64,000 nt of DNA from Pyropia haitanensis (GCA_008729055.1 SDUX01000002.1:4181874-4245873); one strand, 5' to 3'. Shown: positions 9,357 through 21,467, counted from the first letter of the stretch. Numbers and translations are program-made. The notes: generated by a model from the sequence alone, not told the origin.

Positions 9357-11204
9357 TCACAGTGCCCGCTCCAAGTCACGCAACGCACTCAACGCCCGGT
9401 TGCGCGCCAGGACGGCCAGCCGCAACGCCGCCGTCGCGGCCGCGTCGAGCTCCTCCACGCCGCTCAGGTCGAGCGCCGCGAGCGGCACCCGCGCCTGCAG
9501 CGCGGTCGCGGCGGCAAGGACGGCCGGCGGGGGCGTGCCGTCGGCGAGCACCGTGTCAATGGGGGCCACCTCGGCGGCGATTGCCGCGGCCGCCGCGTCC
9601 GTCGCGCCGCGGAGCGCCTCGACGGCCGGCACGGCGAGGGCGACCTCGGCCGCCTGCGTGGCGAGGCGTTCCTCAATGGCCGCTATGTCCTCGGTGAAGG
9701 CGGTCAGCTGGCCTGCAAGGCGCGCGCGGAGGATGAGCGCGTCGAGGTCGGCGCGGTACTCAATGACGGCGCCCTGGTATCTGCGGAGGAGGCGCTCCGC
9801 CTCGGAGGCGTCCCGCTCAATCGCCTCGGCCCGTTCATTGAGGATGGTGCGCACGCTGGTGAGGAAGGCCGTCGCAGAGGGCACGTCGGTGAAGTCGGGC
9901 AGCAGCGGCGGCGACGGCTGCGGCGTGGGCGTCGGCGTCGGCGTGAAAGGCGGCGTCGGCGTGACAGGCGGCGTCTGCGTGGGAGGCGGCGACGGCGTGG
10001 GAGGCAGCGTCGGCGTCTGCGTGGGAGGCGGCGACGGCGTCGGCGTTGGCGTCTGAGCCGGCGTGGGCGTTGGCGTGGGAGGCGGCGTCGGCATGGGCGT
10101 GGGCGTCGGCGTGGGCGTCTGCGCCGGCGTGGGCGTTGGCGTGGGAGGCGGCGTCGGCGTCGGCGTCGGAGGTGCCGTCGGGGCCCCCGTCGGAGGTGGC
10201 ACCGGCGTTGGGGCCACCGTCGGCACCGCCGTCGGCGCTGGGGTCTCGGCCGGCGCCGCCGTTGGCGCCGCCGTCGGCGCTGGGGTCTCGGCCGGCGCCG
10301 CCGTTGGCGCCGCCGTCGGCGCTGGGGTCTCGGCCGGCGCCGCCGGCGTGGCGGTCTCGGCCGGCGCCGCCGGCGTCACTGCCGGCTCGACGACGACAGT
10401 CGGGGGCCCAAAGACGACGCTCCCGCCGGCGCCACCGGCGCCGCCGGCACCGCCCGGCGCCGTGCCGACGCCCGGTCCGCCATTGCCGCCGTCGCCGCCG
10501 TCGCCCGCGGTCACCACCGTCCCTTGGCCAGCGGCGCCGGCCACGGCGGCGGGGGTGGCACCCTCCTCAAAGAAGAAAAACGGCCCGCCGCCGCCGGCCG
10601 AGCCCGTGATGGACCCTCCGTCACCGCCGCTGCCGCCCACACCACCGCCGCCCGTGGCGGCCCCGCCGGCCGCGCCCGCACCCGCGCCGCCGTCGCCGCC
10701 GTTGCCCCCGTCGCCAGCCACAAACGTGACGGGCGGCGACGGCCGCGGCGGCGCCGCTGTGGCCGCCGCGGGCGGTGGCACCGTTGCGGCCGCCGCGGTC
10801 GCCGCGGCGCCGGGGACGAGGGTAACGCTGCCGCCGGCGCCACCGGTGCCGCCGGCCGCGCCGGCCGCGCCGCTGCTGCCGGCGCCGCCCGCGCCGCCGG
10901 CGCCGCCGTTGCCGGCAGTCACTGCTTGGTGCACCGCGGCGGCCGCCGCGGCACGCGACAGCGGCGGGAGCGCCGCGGCCGCCGCTGCGGCTGCCGCCAC
11001 CGCAGCCGCGGGCACGGTGACGACGGGCATCGGCGCAGCGCCGACGCCCGACACGGACGCGGCCGCCCAGCAGGCCGACGCGACCACCGCCGACACGGCC
11101 GTGGCGGCGAGGGAGGTGCCTAGGATGCGGCGGCCGCCGCCGCCGCGAGCAGGATGGGAGGGGCGGGTGCCCATCGTGACTGCCGTCCCCGTCGGGCGCG
11201 GCAT
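9357..11204 (-). CDS. Secreted Gly-rich / Pro-Thr-rich protein with C-terminal coiled coil
   Basis: 615-residue protein, probably an extracellular-matrix or cell-wall component (inference from architecture; no enzyme domain seen). In order: a hydrophobic Ala/Val segment near residues 28-52 that can act as signal peptide or anchor; Ala- and Gly-rich blocks with GGAGGAGG and GGNGGDGG repeats (about 95-275); a long Pro/Thr region with 14-residue APAETPAPTAAPTA repeats and (TP)n runs (about 285-430), which resembles hydroxyproline-rich glycoprotein linkers; and a charged helical C-terminus (about 435-615) with heptad-like Leu/Ile, for example NERAEAIERDASEAERLLRR. The minus frame is chosen because the opposite frame is only Val/Gly repeats in this region. 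ATG at 11204; another in-frame ATG lies 10 codons later. Confidence 0.72.
   Translation of the reverse strand: MPRPTGTAVTMGTRPSHPARGGGGRRILGTSLAATAVSAVVASACWAAASVSGVGAAPMPVVTVPAAAVAAAAAAAAALPPLSRAAAAAAVHQAVTAGNGGAGGAGGAGSSGAAGAAGGTGGAGGSVTLVPGAAATAAAATVPPPAAATAAPPRPSPPVTFVAGDGGNGGDGGAGAGAAGGAATGGGGVGGSGGDGGSITGSAGGGGPFFFFEEGATPAAVAGAAGQGTVVTAGDGGDGGNGGPGVGTAPGGAGGAGGAGGSVVFGPPTVVVEPAVTPAAPAETATPAAPAETPAPTAAPTAAPAETPAPTAAPTAAPAETPAPTAVPTVAPTPVPPPTGAPTAPPTPTPTPPPTPTPTPAQTPTPTPTPMPTPPPTPTPTPAQTPTPTPSPPPTQTPTLPPTPSPPPTQTPPVTPTPPFTPTPTPTPQPSPPLLPDFTDVPSATAFLTSVRTILNERAEAIERDASEAERLLRRYQGAVIEYRADLDALILRARLAGQLTAFTEDIAAIEERLATQAAEVALAVPAVEALRGATDAAAAAIAAEVAPIDTVLADGTPPPAVLAAATALQARVPLAALDLSGVEELDAAATAALRLAVLARNRALSALRDLERAL
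10231..10344 (-). repeat. 42-bp coding tandem repeat, 2.7 copies
   Basis: Three nearly perfect units at 10231, 10273 and 10315 encode the APAETPAPTAAPTA repeats of the Pro/Thr-rich protein. Their identity suggests recent expansion. Confidence 0.85.
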
Positions 11205-13346
11205 AACCGCGGCGCAATGGGTAGGGACGGAGCGGGGGGGGGACTGACGCTAGGAGGAGGGGGGGGTGTTGGGCCCGCTATGTGGCGGCGGAGCTTGAGG
11301 GCCGCGCCCGCGCTTGCAGCCAGGACAGATGGGGGTGAGGCAGCTTGCGCCAGCTGGAGTGACGGACATTGCGGGTGTGGGGCGTCGGTCCGTCTTTATG
11401 GCGGGCAGCGCGGGGGGGGGGGGCGCGTTGGCTCTCGCCAACGCCGCGGGAGCAACAACGGCCGCACCTCCTCCCCCCCCCCGCCGCGCCATTGCCTGCC
11501 GTCCACCCTTCCCTCCGCCCCCGCACCCCCCCCCTGCCGCACCAGGCGGGGTGTGTGACGCCGCCGCGCCCTTGTGGGGCTGCACAAAGCCGCTGCCGCC
11601 GCCGCTGGCGAGACTGGCGTCAACGGCCGCAGGGCGATGGCCGCGGGCGGCGCCTTCCGTCTCCAACGACGCCGGCTACCCTACCCGTGGACAGTCGCCG
11701 CGGAGGCGACGCAGCGGAGGCAGCGCCCGGGCGGGACGATGAGCGCTGCTTTGAGAGCCACGAGACCGGTCAGCGCGCGCCGCCGCGTGGCAGGCCGAGC
11801 CCAGCAAGCCGCCCCCAGCGACCATCCTCATCATAGAAGGGTCATGCGCCACGTCGGCAGACGTAGCGGGCGGGCGCCCTCGGCATTGCGCCAACCCCAG
11901 CGGCCGTTCTCGTCGTAGGTGGACCGTCTGGCGAGCGCGCGCCGCCGTCCGTCGTCGGACGGGTGGAGCACGGGCCCCGTCGCCTGCGCCACCCCTAGCC
12001 AGTAGCCTTGCTCTTTGCGCGCGAGCCATGCTCCGCCCGCGGTTGACCGCGCTTGGGGGGAAAGATCGCGGCCGGCGACGGCTGCCGTGGTCTGGTGCGG
12101 ACAAGCCGCTTCGCCCCAGCCGACTGTGCATCTCGAAGAAGTGAAACGGGACGGGGGGGGGGCACCTCGTCGGAGACATTCGTATCTGACCACTCGCGAC
12201 GATGCAGCAACGACACGGTGGGGTTTCCTCCCCATCTAGATACGGCAGCGGCAGAGCGGGCAAGGGGCCCGCCCACAGACCACCGAGACCGCTGCTCCCA
12301 CCCCTTACACGCTCTCAAGTGGACTCGCGGCGGAAGACGGCCGCGGTAGGGGGGGTGCCGGTGGGGGGGAGGGATGGACCCGTGCGCGTGCTCGGTCGGC
12401 CCGGCATGGGGCGGTAGGGTGGGCGGCGGCGGCGGCCGCAATGGAGCGGCTCGGTCCTTGGTTCCCCAAACGACTTGGCGCCCCGCCGCGGACGCCGCCC
12501 GTCTTGGCCGTCACCCTCCCTCGGCCACCAAACCTGGGACGTCCATTGGCCGCTCCGATGTCGGGGCGGCCAGGCGAAGCCAGGAGGAGGGCCGGGGAAG
12601 GCACCGCTCGTGGACAAGGCAAGACGGGTAGGCGCAACGCCCGACGGGGACGGTGGCCACGCCCTGATCCGCCTGGTCGGTTGGCATGGTATGGCGCTAT
12701 CAGGGAGGGGCGCACACGTGAGGCGGGGGGGTGAGTCGGCTGGGGCACCGTGCCGCGTGCCGCGCCAAGCGCTCGTGAGCGGGTGTGGCGACCGCGCCGG
12801 TCCAGAACACGTCGGTCTCGAGTGAGCCCACCGTTTTTTCGTTGGGCATGACGAGGAACGCGCTGGCGACAGCGAGGATCGACACGGGTAGTACAGTAAA
12901 ACGAACGGTGAGTGGAATACATACACACGAGACCGACGGGTGAAGCACCAAAGACTTTCATTTCAGTACCTCTGAATTGCAACTTGGTCTTGGTTTGTAG
13001 GCAAGGGAATCACCAGACGACCGCACTCATGGGAGAGCGCACGCTTTGGTAGACCGGCCATGGCGCTGTGTGTTATCGGCGACACACCACTCGGTCCGCC
13101 TGGGTGTGCGCACAACAGATGCGGACGTGGCTGTACCGCCTGCTGGTGTCGACAGTGTGCCGGTGTCGGGCGTGGATGCCGGTGCAACGTCGCGCTTCGC
13201 GATGTTTGCTCGCACCGTGCGGGGCTGATCCCGTCCGACGCGGGGCTGGCGACAACCGCGGCGTGGCAGGGGCACCGCTGCGTGCGGATTACCGGGTGGC
13301 TGGCGCCACTGGGAGACAGTGGCAGGGGCTGGAGCGGTGGTCGCGG

Positions 13347-13378
<32 letters not shown>

Positions 13379-13699
13379 CCCCCCGATTGGCAACGCTTTT
13401 GTCATGCGCCGTGCGGTCGCCAACCCCGCTGCGGCTCGTCCCAGCGGTTGCCCACCCCGCTGGATGGCTCGTCACGCTGACGACCGTGCTGAGAGTGCCA
13501 ATGGATGACCCCACCCTACGATGCACGAGCAAAGCTCGCTGAAGCGGATGCTGTTTTCCCTTTTTTTCCCTGTTTGCCAGCCCCCGCCACTGCCCACCGC
13601 CCCCCCCCCCCTCTCTGCTGGGTGTCACGCGGTGGACGCGTCCGTCCCGGGCCCCGGCGTCGATTCAACCCCCAACGTTGCGTACCCGCGGGACCGTCA
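11205..13699. other. Intergenic, ~2.5 kb
   Basis: It lies between the start of the Pro/Thr-rich protein and the end of the FBPase-like gene. GC-rich with many G/C runs. One minus-strand frame (11831-12235) contains a less biased C-terminus, EQGYWLGVAQATGPVLHPSD, and might be a gene fragment, but nothing confirms it. Confidence 0.45.
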
Positions 13700-15494
13700 C
13701 TAGCCGTCCGTCTCGTCTCTCCGCATCTCCTCTGCAACCAGCTTCTCAATGACGTCCACCACGTCCGCGGGGCCCGCCAGGAAGCCCGTCGTCAGGTGCG
13801 CGTCGTCGGTCACCCCCATTTCCAGCACCCGCCGCCCGTACCCGTCGGTCGCGGTGCCGCCGGCGTGCTCGACGAGCAGCGCCAGCGGCGCCGCCTCGCA
13901 CAGCAGCTCCGTCGACGGGGCGACCACGACGCCGCGCGTCATCAGCGCCGCGTGCGCGTCGGCAACGAGCGTGCCGTGCGAGTAGCAGCTGCTGCCGCTG
14001 GCCGCCACGTAGCGGTTGAGGGCGCGCGCGAGCGGCGACCGCGACCGGGCAATTAGCCGCCGGCTGCCGTACACGCCGCCGCAGCGGCGAGGGCGGCGCT
14101 GTGCGTCCGCGTCATCGTCATCGTCCGAAGCGGCACCGGGGCGAGCAGGCAGCACCACCGGGGACGGGTCGTCCAACCGGAACCGGTGGGTGGATTGGAG
14201 AAAGTACTGCGTCGCCACTGGATGCAGGACGAAAGAGTAGACGCCGGGAGGGCCGAGGCCCGCTTCCCCCTCGCCGAGCGTATACATCAGCGTCGTTGCG
14301 GACGAGTAGACGCAGCAGCCGGCCGCCACCTGGTCGGCCGCTTGCTGCTGCAGGTCCACGTACCGGCCCCGGGTGCCGGTTGGGGACTTGCGCTTGTAGA
14401 CCGACCAGATGGTGCCAACGACGCCTTGCTCCCGCTGCCCAGCCGCGTCGTCAAAGTCCAGCGCGGATAGGAACACGCAGTAGGCGCCGGTGGGCACGTC
14501 TGGCGGGAACACCAGCGGCGTCTCGATGCTCGCCTCGAGCATGATGCACGCGTAGCCGTCGTGCGAGAGGGACCGCCACAGCAGCTGCGTCGCAAACTCG
14601 CTGCTCAGAACGGGCGGGTGGCTGGCCATGGGGGCCGACGCGGGCCGGCCGCCCCCCTCCCCCCCGCCACCGGCGGCGGCGGCGGCGGCCCTGGCGAGGC
14701 CGCTGAGGCCGCCCGCCATGGCGCCCGCCGTCCGCGCGTGCCGCGCGGCCGCCTCCTCCTCCTCATCGTCGTGCTCTTCGCCCTCGGGCTCGACGAGGCG
14801 GCCGCCAAACTCACCCTCCGCCTCGCCGTCGGCGCCAGCCAGGTCCGCCACGTCATCCAGTGCCGACTGCGGGTCCCCACATCCGACGAGCGCGTGCATC
14901 GACACGGACGAGCAGCCCGGGTCGTCGCCCCCCCCGTCCGGGTGCTCCCCCCCCCCCCATCAATGCTGTCACCGCCACCACCACCACCGCCCGCGCCGGT
15001 GGCGTCCGGCCCTCTCCCCACCCCCTGCCCCCCCCCCCACCCTCACCCCCGCCGCCCCTCCCGCCGTGTGCGTCTGAACGGCGGGGCTTGTGGATCTGCA
15101 CGTGCGCGTTGGTCACCTCTGACACGTACTTGGACAGCGTGTGGGTGCACGTGGAGAGGTCGTCCAGCAGCCGCACCAGCTCCCCCGTCACGTCCGTCGG
15201 CCGCCGCCGCAGCGCGCGGCGGACGTGCGACGGGAAGACCGTCGCCGCCGCGCTGCCGCCGCCGCCGCTGACGCCGGGCGCAAAGACGACGCTCCCAGCA
15301 GGGGACGCGCCCAGCCCGCCAGAGGGGCGGGGCGTCGCGGCGCCGCCGCCGCCCAGCGGGGTGCGCATGCCGGGCGGCTCGGCGGCGGCGGCCGCCCCGC
15401 CGACGGGGCTCGCATGCGCCGACGCGATGCGGCCGTGGCTCGGCTGCTGCGCGTCACCGAGGCTCAGGCCCTTCATGCCAGCCGTGAGGTTCAT
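13700..15494 (-). CDS. Fructose-1,6-bisphosphatase-like protein, active site degenerate
   Basis: The C-terminal 400 residues follow the class I FBPase fold in order: GVVGTIWSVYKR, QVAAGCCVYSSATTLMYTLG, GTLVADAHAAL and LLCEAAPLALLVEHAGGTATDG, then FLAGPADVVDVIEKL. The N-terminus (ATG 15494) has VTGELVRLLDDLSTCTHTLSKYV, matching the first FBPase helix. Key residues differ: the signature DPLDGSSN reads DFDDAAGQ (both aspartates kept), VSEE reads LEAS (metal glutamates displaced), and the Lys/Arg phosphate-binding positions before LLCE and near CYSHGTLVAD are not conserved. It is therefore probably non-catalytic or changed in specificity. Two G runs (11 at about 15028-15038, 12 at about 14947-14958) separate the reading frames; if each is one base short, the protein has 598 residues. 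An acidic, Ala/Gly-rich insertion fills the loop between the two halves. Confidence 0.7.
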
Positions 15495-18427
15495 GGCGGC
15501 AGGGGAGAAAATACACGGCAACAACGGCAGCGCTGGGAGCCGCGGGTGGTGGGGCGGGGCGAGACGGGGAAGGGGGGAGAGGAGCGGCAGCAGCAGCAGG
15601 CTTGGGCCAGCGGCAAACGGCAGCACGACGGCCACCCTGCGTACCTCTATCCTGGGCGACCTCACGCCACCGAGGGAGCACGCGGGAGGGGGGAGGGGAG
15701 TGTCGACAGACCACCGAGGGGCGTGGGCGCGCCGGCGGCTCGCTGCTCCCGCGGCCACCGCGTCGCGACGGCGCCCGACGGCGGATGCGTGACGCGGGAG
15801 CTCGGCCGCGGCAGTGCGCGCGGCAGCGGCACAGGCGGGCCACCGTGGCGGGCACGCCGCTGCCTGGCCAGAGCTGGTTGGCCGGCCGCCGCCGCCTCAC
15901 CCGGCCTGGCAGCTCCCATTGGCCGCTGGCCGCACCGCGGCGTCCGAGCCCCGCTCCCCTCCCGACGCAAGCGGCTGCTACCTTTTTTTTTCTCTGCCTC
16001 GATCCATCCTTGACAGGCGTGCCCCGGCAGTAGCAAGACTGTTGGGATCGCTATGAACGAGTGGCTGCGGGCGGCTGCGGCACGCCCCCTCTGGCGATGC
16101 AAAAATGGGATGGTGGACGGGGGTGGAGATTGCGGACCGAGCGCGAGGGGGGAAGCCAGCCACGTGGCATGGACTCCGCCACCCGATCGACGAAACCCTA
16201 CTGCATCGTCGGCTGCGCAGGGCTCTCGATGCTGTCCACCTCACACGCCATCGTCTCTTCCGTATCTGTGAATCCAAGGTGACTGATCCATTTCCCCGCT
16301 TCCCTCCTTCCCGCACCCTGCTCTACGACGGGGCCCGCCGCGGGACGATCGCCCGCGGCCAGCACTGCCGGGGCATCGCCCTGGGCATCGTCCCGTCAAC
16401 GGCGATACTGTGGGGAGCGAGGGGGTGGGCGCGGGGGGGGGTGGCTCTGTGGCTGCGAGGGGGGGGGGGCGGAAGCAGCGGAGGGAGGGGGACGGAAGGG
16501 TGGAGTGGCGCGACGGAGGGAGGGGAGGGGTGTGACGTGTGCAGCTGGTGGGCTGACAGGCACCGCCACCCCCCGCGCCGTACGGGACACGCCGAGACGG
16601 ATGGAAGGCAACGGGAGGGGGGGAGTGCGCGCATGCTGCGCAGGCGTCGGGGGCCCTCAAGCTGTAGACCGACGCGTCTGCGCTGTGCTCGCGACGGAAC
16701 GGGGGGGGGGGACGGAGGGAGCGTGCGGGGAAGTCAGTGACCGCGGCGGCCACCCCTCACCGGTGGGTGGGGACAGACGCCACGCCCACCCAAAGGAGTA
16801 GAGGGGGCACAAAGAGAGGAGAGGGCGGGATTGCTCCCGGAACGTAGCCGACGACATCGGTGGGCGGTCAGCTACCACAGCGGTGGCGGTGGGGGGGGCG
16901 GCGGCTGTCTTCGCCGCTACCAACCCCCGGCGTCGCCGCATAGGATGTCCCCCCCCCCTCCCTCCACCAATGCTACCGTCGTCCGCAGCGGGGATGTCCA
17001 GGTGTCCCCGGACATCAGGAAAGGGAACTGCCTGGGGGAGAGGCGGTTTCCAAGCCGACCTTCCCGCCGCAGCCACCGCCACCAGTCACCGTTGGCGGCC
17101 ATCGCGGCGCTGCCACAACGGCTGCTGCAAAACTGTAGGCGGCGCCCCTCTTCCCCCGTAGCCTCCACCCCCACACCCTGTCCCCCGCTCTGTCCGCTTC
17201 TCAAAGCTCCGGACGTCCCAACGATCACGGCGCGTGGATGCAGGGGGAGATGGGTACGATGGCAGACACGCCGTGGTGCCGCCACCACAATAGAATTATT
17301 CCTTGTAAGTGATTACTTAGACGGGTCTACTTGGGCGCGATTAGGGCGATCAACCCCATCGAGGGGGCGGTTGACCGCCCCCCGCGCGGATCTCCAAGGG
17401 GCGGTTTTGCCAACCCTAATGCCAGTAGGTTTGGATGCGTGGTGTCATACATTCACACGTTCACCTCCGACTTGATTTCGACCGTGCTCGGAAGTACATG
17501 AGAACAACTCCAAAGGCGGCCGTGATCCACTGGAATGAAGACGGTCCGCCTCAACGTCGCTCTCGCAAAGATTTCGGACGTCTACTCTCCGGTAGAGCCA
17601 CAGCCGTGATAGGGATCATTGCACACCTTGCCTCCCTCCCCCCCCCCTCCCCCGCGCTTTGCCCGACTTGCCCCACTTCCGCCTGCGCCCGCGGCGCCTG
17701 GTAGCCGCCGTCCTCGGCCAAGCCCTCCCGCGAGCCCATCGCGACCACCCCCAGCACGTCTGGCCCGCCAGCAACCGCCGGCTTTGCAGGGGCGGCAGCG
17801 CCGACCGATGGTCCCCTCGGTGGGGACGGGGGCAGGAGGATTGGCTGGGGGGGGGGGGGGGGCGCACCGCCGCCATGTACGGCGTTGACCCGCGTTGGCG
17901 GGCGCGCCCGCGCCGCCGCGGCCGCGGCGGTCATCCGCGGCTGCCGCTGCGGGGTGCGCCCGCAGGTCCGCTCGCTGTGATGAGAGCGAGGCGGATGAGA
18001 GCGGGCGTACAAACGGGCTGGACGGCAGCTCTCGAGGCTGGCCCGCTCACGCCGCGCTGCTTCCACTCGCAAATCCTCCCCCGTGGAAGCGCGCCCCCCA
18101 GCGGCCGCCCCGCCGCTGCTGGGCCGCCCGCCGCCGTATACCCTCTGTGGCGTCTGTATCCCACTCCCCCTGCACCGCGCCGCCGCCGCCAGTCCGCTGC
18201 CCCCCCCCCGCCTTGCGCGCCGACACGGCGTGCCCCACAGGCAACCGCCGGCGGCACGACGCGCGGCGCGCGGCGGGCCCGTCGCCACGGCGGTGTCCGC
18301 TCCGCACCCCCTGGCCATCCGCCGCCAGCCCGCCTGACGCCCGCGGGGTATCCGCCACGACGGTGGCGGCGGTGGCCGCGGCGGTGGCCCCGGCGGTGGT
18401 GGTAGTGGTGGTGGCCGCGGCGGCTGT

Positions 18428-18458
<31 letters not shown>

Positions 18459-18513
18459 GGTGTGGGGGGTGTGGGTCTCTGTGGGGCGAGCCGGCCGCGG
18501 CGGGCGGGTGACC
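15495..18513. other. Intergenic, ~3 kb, between divergent genes
   Basis: It separates the FBPase-like gene (-) and P5C dehydrogenase (+). An AT-richer patch lies at about 17290-17610 but encodes nothing recognisable. The minus frame from 15494 stays open up to 15758; that extension has a hydrophobic run and could be a longer N-terminus, but is more likely 5' leader. Confidence 0.45.
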
Positions 18514-21319
18514 ATGGCCACCGGCGGGGCACGCCTGGCGGCAGCGCGCCTTGGCCGCCTCCTCGTCGCGGCGGGTGGCCGTGCGCATTGCCCCGCGCCG
18601 CCCCGCGGCGGCGCCGCGGCGGTGGCGGCCCGTGGCGGTGGCTGCGATGGCGGTGGGCGTGTTGGTAGCGGCGGTGGTGGTGGTGGCGGCGGCGGCCGCG
18701 GCGGCGGCGGCGGCGGCAGCGGTGGCTACGGCGGCGGGCGCGCCATGCCCCCCCCCGGCGGATGTGTTCTGCCGCGCGCTGGTGGCCGCGCCTTGGCAGG
18801 TGGTGGCGGCGGCGGCGGGGGTGTGGCGGGCGCGGGCGCGGTGGCGGCCGCCACCGTTTGTGGCGTCCGCCACAGCGCTGCTGGCGCCACCCACCCGCCG
18901 GTGCCCGTCAACGAGCCGTGCCTCGAGTACCGGCCGGGGTCGCCAGAGGTGAAGGTGCGTGATGGGGGGACGCGGGAAGGAGGGGGCGACCGCAGGGTAG
19001 CTCAGTTGAGGAGAACCTTTTGGTAGAAGAGGGGGCGGGCGGCGCATGACGGGGAGCGGGGCAGACGCCGCGAGCCCTGCGTTGGCCGTGAGTCCTGGCG
19101 CCTGCGGGCGCACGCGCCACAGCGCGCCAGACGGTGGCAGCTGCCGCACGGCGACGCGTACAACCCGTCTAACCCGCTTGGCCGCTGCCACGGTGCGGAC
19201 CGCTTCCCGCGTGCGACACGCCTTGCTCATCCACCCTCAACGCTATCCCTGCGTCTCCCCCCCCCCCGCAGAAGCTCAAGGCGGCGCTGGCGGCGATGCG
19301 CGCGGCGGCGCCGCACCACATTCCCCTCGTCATCAATGGGGAGGCGGTGCACACCCCCCCCCCCACCGGGTGGCCCACGCCATCCCCCACGACACGGACG
19401 CGCCGCCCATTTCTTCCACCTCTGCCGCCACCCCCGCCCTGCTCGTCGCCGCCATGGACGGCGCCCGCACCGCGGCGGCGTCGGGCTGGGCGGCCGCGCC
19501 GCAGGCGGTGCGGAGTGCGGTGTTTCTAAAGGCCGCCCACCTGCTCGGGACGGACGCGTGGCGGTGGCGCGTGGCGGCGGCGACGGTGCTGGCGGTGGGC
19601 AAGACCGCCTTCCAGGCCGAGATTGACGCGGTCGCCGAGACGGCCGACTTTTGGCGCTTTGGCGCGGCCGCCGCGGATGACCTTGCGCGGCGCGGGGGGG
19701 GGGTGGGGCTCCCGTCAGAGGGGGGGGGGCTCGTCCAGACGCCTGGCGGGTGGAACTGGTCCGAGGCGCGGCCGCTCGAGGGGTTCGTCGCGTGCATGTC
19801 GCCGTTCAAGTACGTTGCCCGTCGCGGCTGAGGGGGGCAGGGAGGTGGGGAGAGCGGGGACCGGGCGCTGGTGATTGGGCTTGCAGGGGCGTGGTGGCTG
19901 TGGGTGCTACGCTGCCAACTTCGTGGCGAGAAGGGCACGTCGACGACGGCTACTGACGTGTGTGTATGCGCGCCGTGCTGTTCCCCATTGCCCGCCGGTG
20001 GGGGGTGGCACCTGCCGCTCCCGCGGTGCCCGTCTCACTCTTCTTGACCCTTCCCCCCCCCGCGCAGCTTTATCTCCATCGGTGTCAACCTGCCCTCCGC
20101 GCCCGCCCTCGTCGGCAACACCACGCTGTGGTCCCCCGCCCCCGCCACCGCCCTCCCCGCCTACCTCCTCCACTCGCTGCTGACCGAGGCGGGCCTCCCC
20201 CCCGGCGTCATCCAGTTTGTGCCCGGCCCTGCTGACGGCTTTGTCGACGCCGTCACCGCGTCACCCGACCTGGCGGGCATCCACTTTACGGGCGCAACGC
20301 CCACATTTGACCGCCTCGTCACCGCCGTCGGCGCCCGCACTGGCACGTACCGTGCCTACCCGCGGCTGGTGGGTGAGACGGGCGGCAAGAACTTTCACCT
20401 CCTCCACGTCTCGGTTGGCGGCGGCGGCGCGCCGGGCGGCCCGCCGGGGCGGCGGCTGCGCGAGGCGGTGGCGGCGACGCTGCGGGCGGCGTTTGAGTAC
20501 TCTGGCCAAAAGTGCTCGGCGTGCTCGCGGCTGTACGTGCCCGCGTCGCTGTGGCCCGCTGTGCGGGCGCTGCTGCTCGACGGCCTCGGTCGGTCCGTCC
20601 GCGTCGGCAGCCCCGAGGACCTGTCCAACTTTACGGGCGCCGTCGTTGATGGCCGCGCCTGGGAGCGCATCATGGGCGTCCTCCGCCGCGCCGCGGCGGA
20701 CCCTGGGGTGGAGGTCCTCGCGGGGGGGGGCGGGTCCGCGGATGGCGGCTGGTTTATCGAGCCGACGCTGCTCCTCGCCACCGACCACGACGCAGAGGTG
20801 ATGCGGGAGGAGGTGTTTGGGCCCGTCCTCGCCGTGTCTGTCTACCCCGACGGCGTCGACGGCGGCGACGCGGCGGCGACCAGCGGCGGCGAGCGGGGGG
20901 GGGCAGACGCCAACGGGGAGCCGCCGGCCGGCGCGCCGCCTGCGCCGGCTGGCGACCCGCCCCCGCCGTCCACGCCCGCGGTGGAGGCGGCGTGGGCGGC
21001 GGTCTGCGCGCGCATCGACAGCTCCTCCGCCTACGCGCTGACCGGCTCGGTCTTTGCGGCGGAGCGGGCCGCGCTCGCCACCGCGACGGCGCACCTCCGC
21101 CAGGCGGCGGGCAACCTGTACCTCAACGCGCCGTCGACGGGCGCCGTCGTCGGCCAGCAGCCGTTTGGCGGCGGCCGCCGGAGCGGCACAAACGACAAGA
21201 GCGGGACGGCGGTGAACGTGGCCCGGTGGGTCAGCGTCCGGTGCGTGCGCGAGGCGTGGGGGGGGGGGGTGGACGTTGCCCGCCCGCACATGGGCGACGC
21301 CGAGGAAGGGGGTGGCTGA
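18514..21319 (+). CDS. ALDH4A1/P5CDH: Delta-1-pyrroline-5-carboxylate dehydrogenase, mitochondrial (ALDH4 family)
   Basis: Oxidises P5C/glutamate semialdehyde to glutamate with NAD+ in the mitochondrial matrix, the second step of proline catabolism. Exons: 18514-18954, 19272-19809, 20068-21319; introns have GTGCGT and GTACGT donors and pyrimidine-rich CAG acceptors, and rejoin NEPCLEYRPGSPEVK to KLKAALAAM and SPFKY-less SPF to NFISIGVNLPSAPALVGN. Family motifs: GKTAFQAEIDAVAETADFWR, GETGGKNFHLLHVS (catalytic Glu), FEYSGQKCSACSRLYVP (catalytic Cys), EEVFGPVLAV, GAVVGQQPFGGGRRSGTNDK. The start ACCATGGCC at 18514 opens an Arg/Ala-rich presequence, MATGGARLAAARLGRLL, fitting mitochondrial import. 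The 11-C run at about 19354-19364 must be one base longer to keep frame; then 743 residues, longer than animal enzymes because of a Gly-rich N-terminal part and a Pro/Ala loop before the last domain. Its stop is 149 bp from that of Pet127. Confidence 0.93.
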
Positions 21320-21467
21320 GGGGGGGGGCTGTCCAGCGACGGCGACCGCGGACGCCAGCCGGGTGGGGGGTCCGCCGCGTCCACGTTCTCGTCAAAGTCT
21401 CTTTCGAATCGCGTTGCGGCTGTCGCCACGGTCTGGCGCCGCTGCCGCGCCGCCCAAAAAAGTGGGT

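Noticed and set aside
9105..11123. 672-residue plus-strand frame opposite the Pro/Thr-rich protein
   Set aside because: It is almost pure Arg/Gly and is the complement of the better minus-strand frame with signal, repeats and coiled coil.
12305..13628. Overlapping minus-strand frames of 220-225 residues
   Set aside because: No recognisable domain, strong Arg/Pro bias, and no start or splice signals to favour either.
17551..19230. 559-residue minus-strand frame
   Set aside because: It overlaps P5CDH exon 1 and intron on the opposite strand and consists of Pro/Ala/Arg low complexity without any domain.
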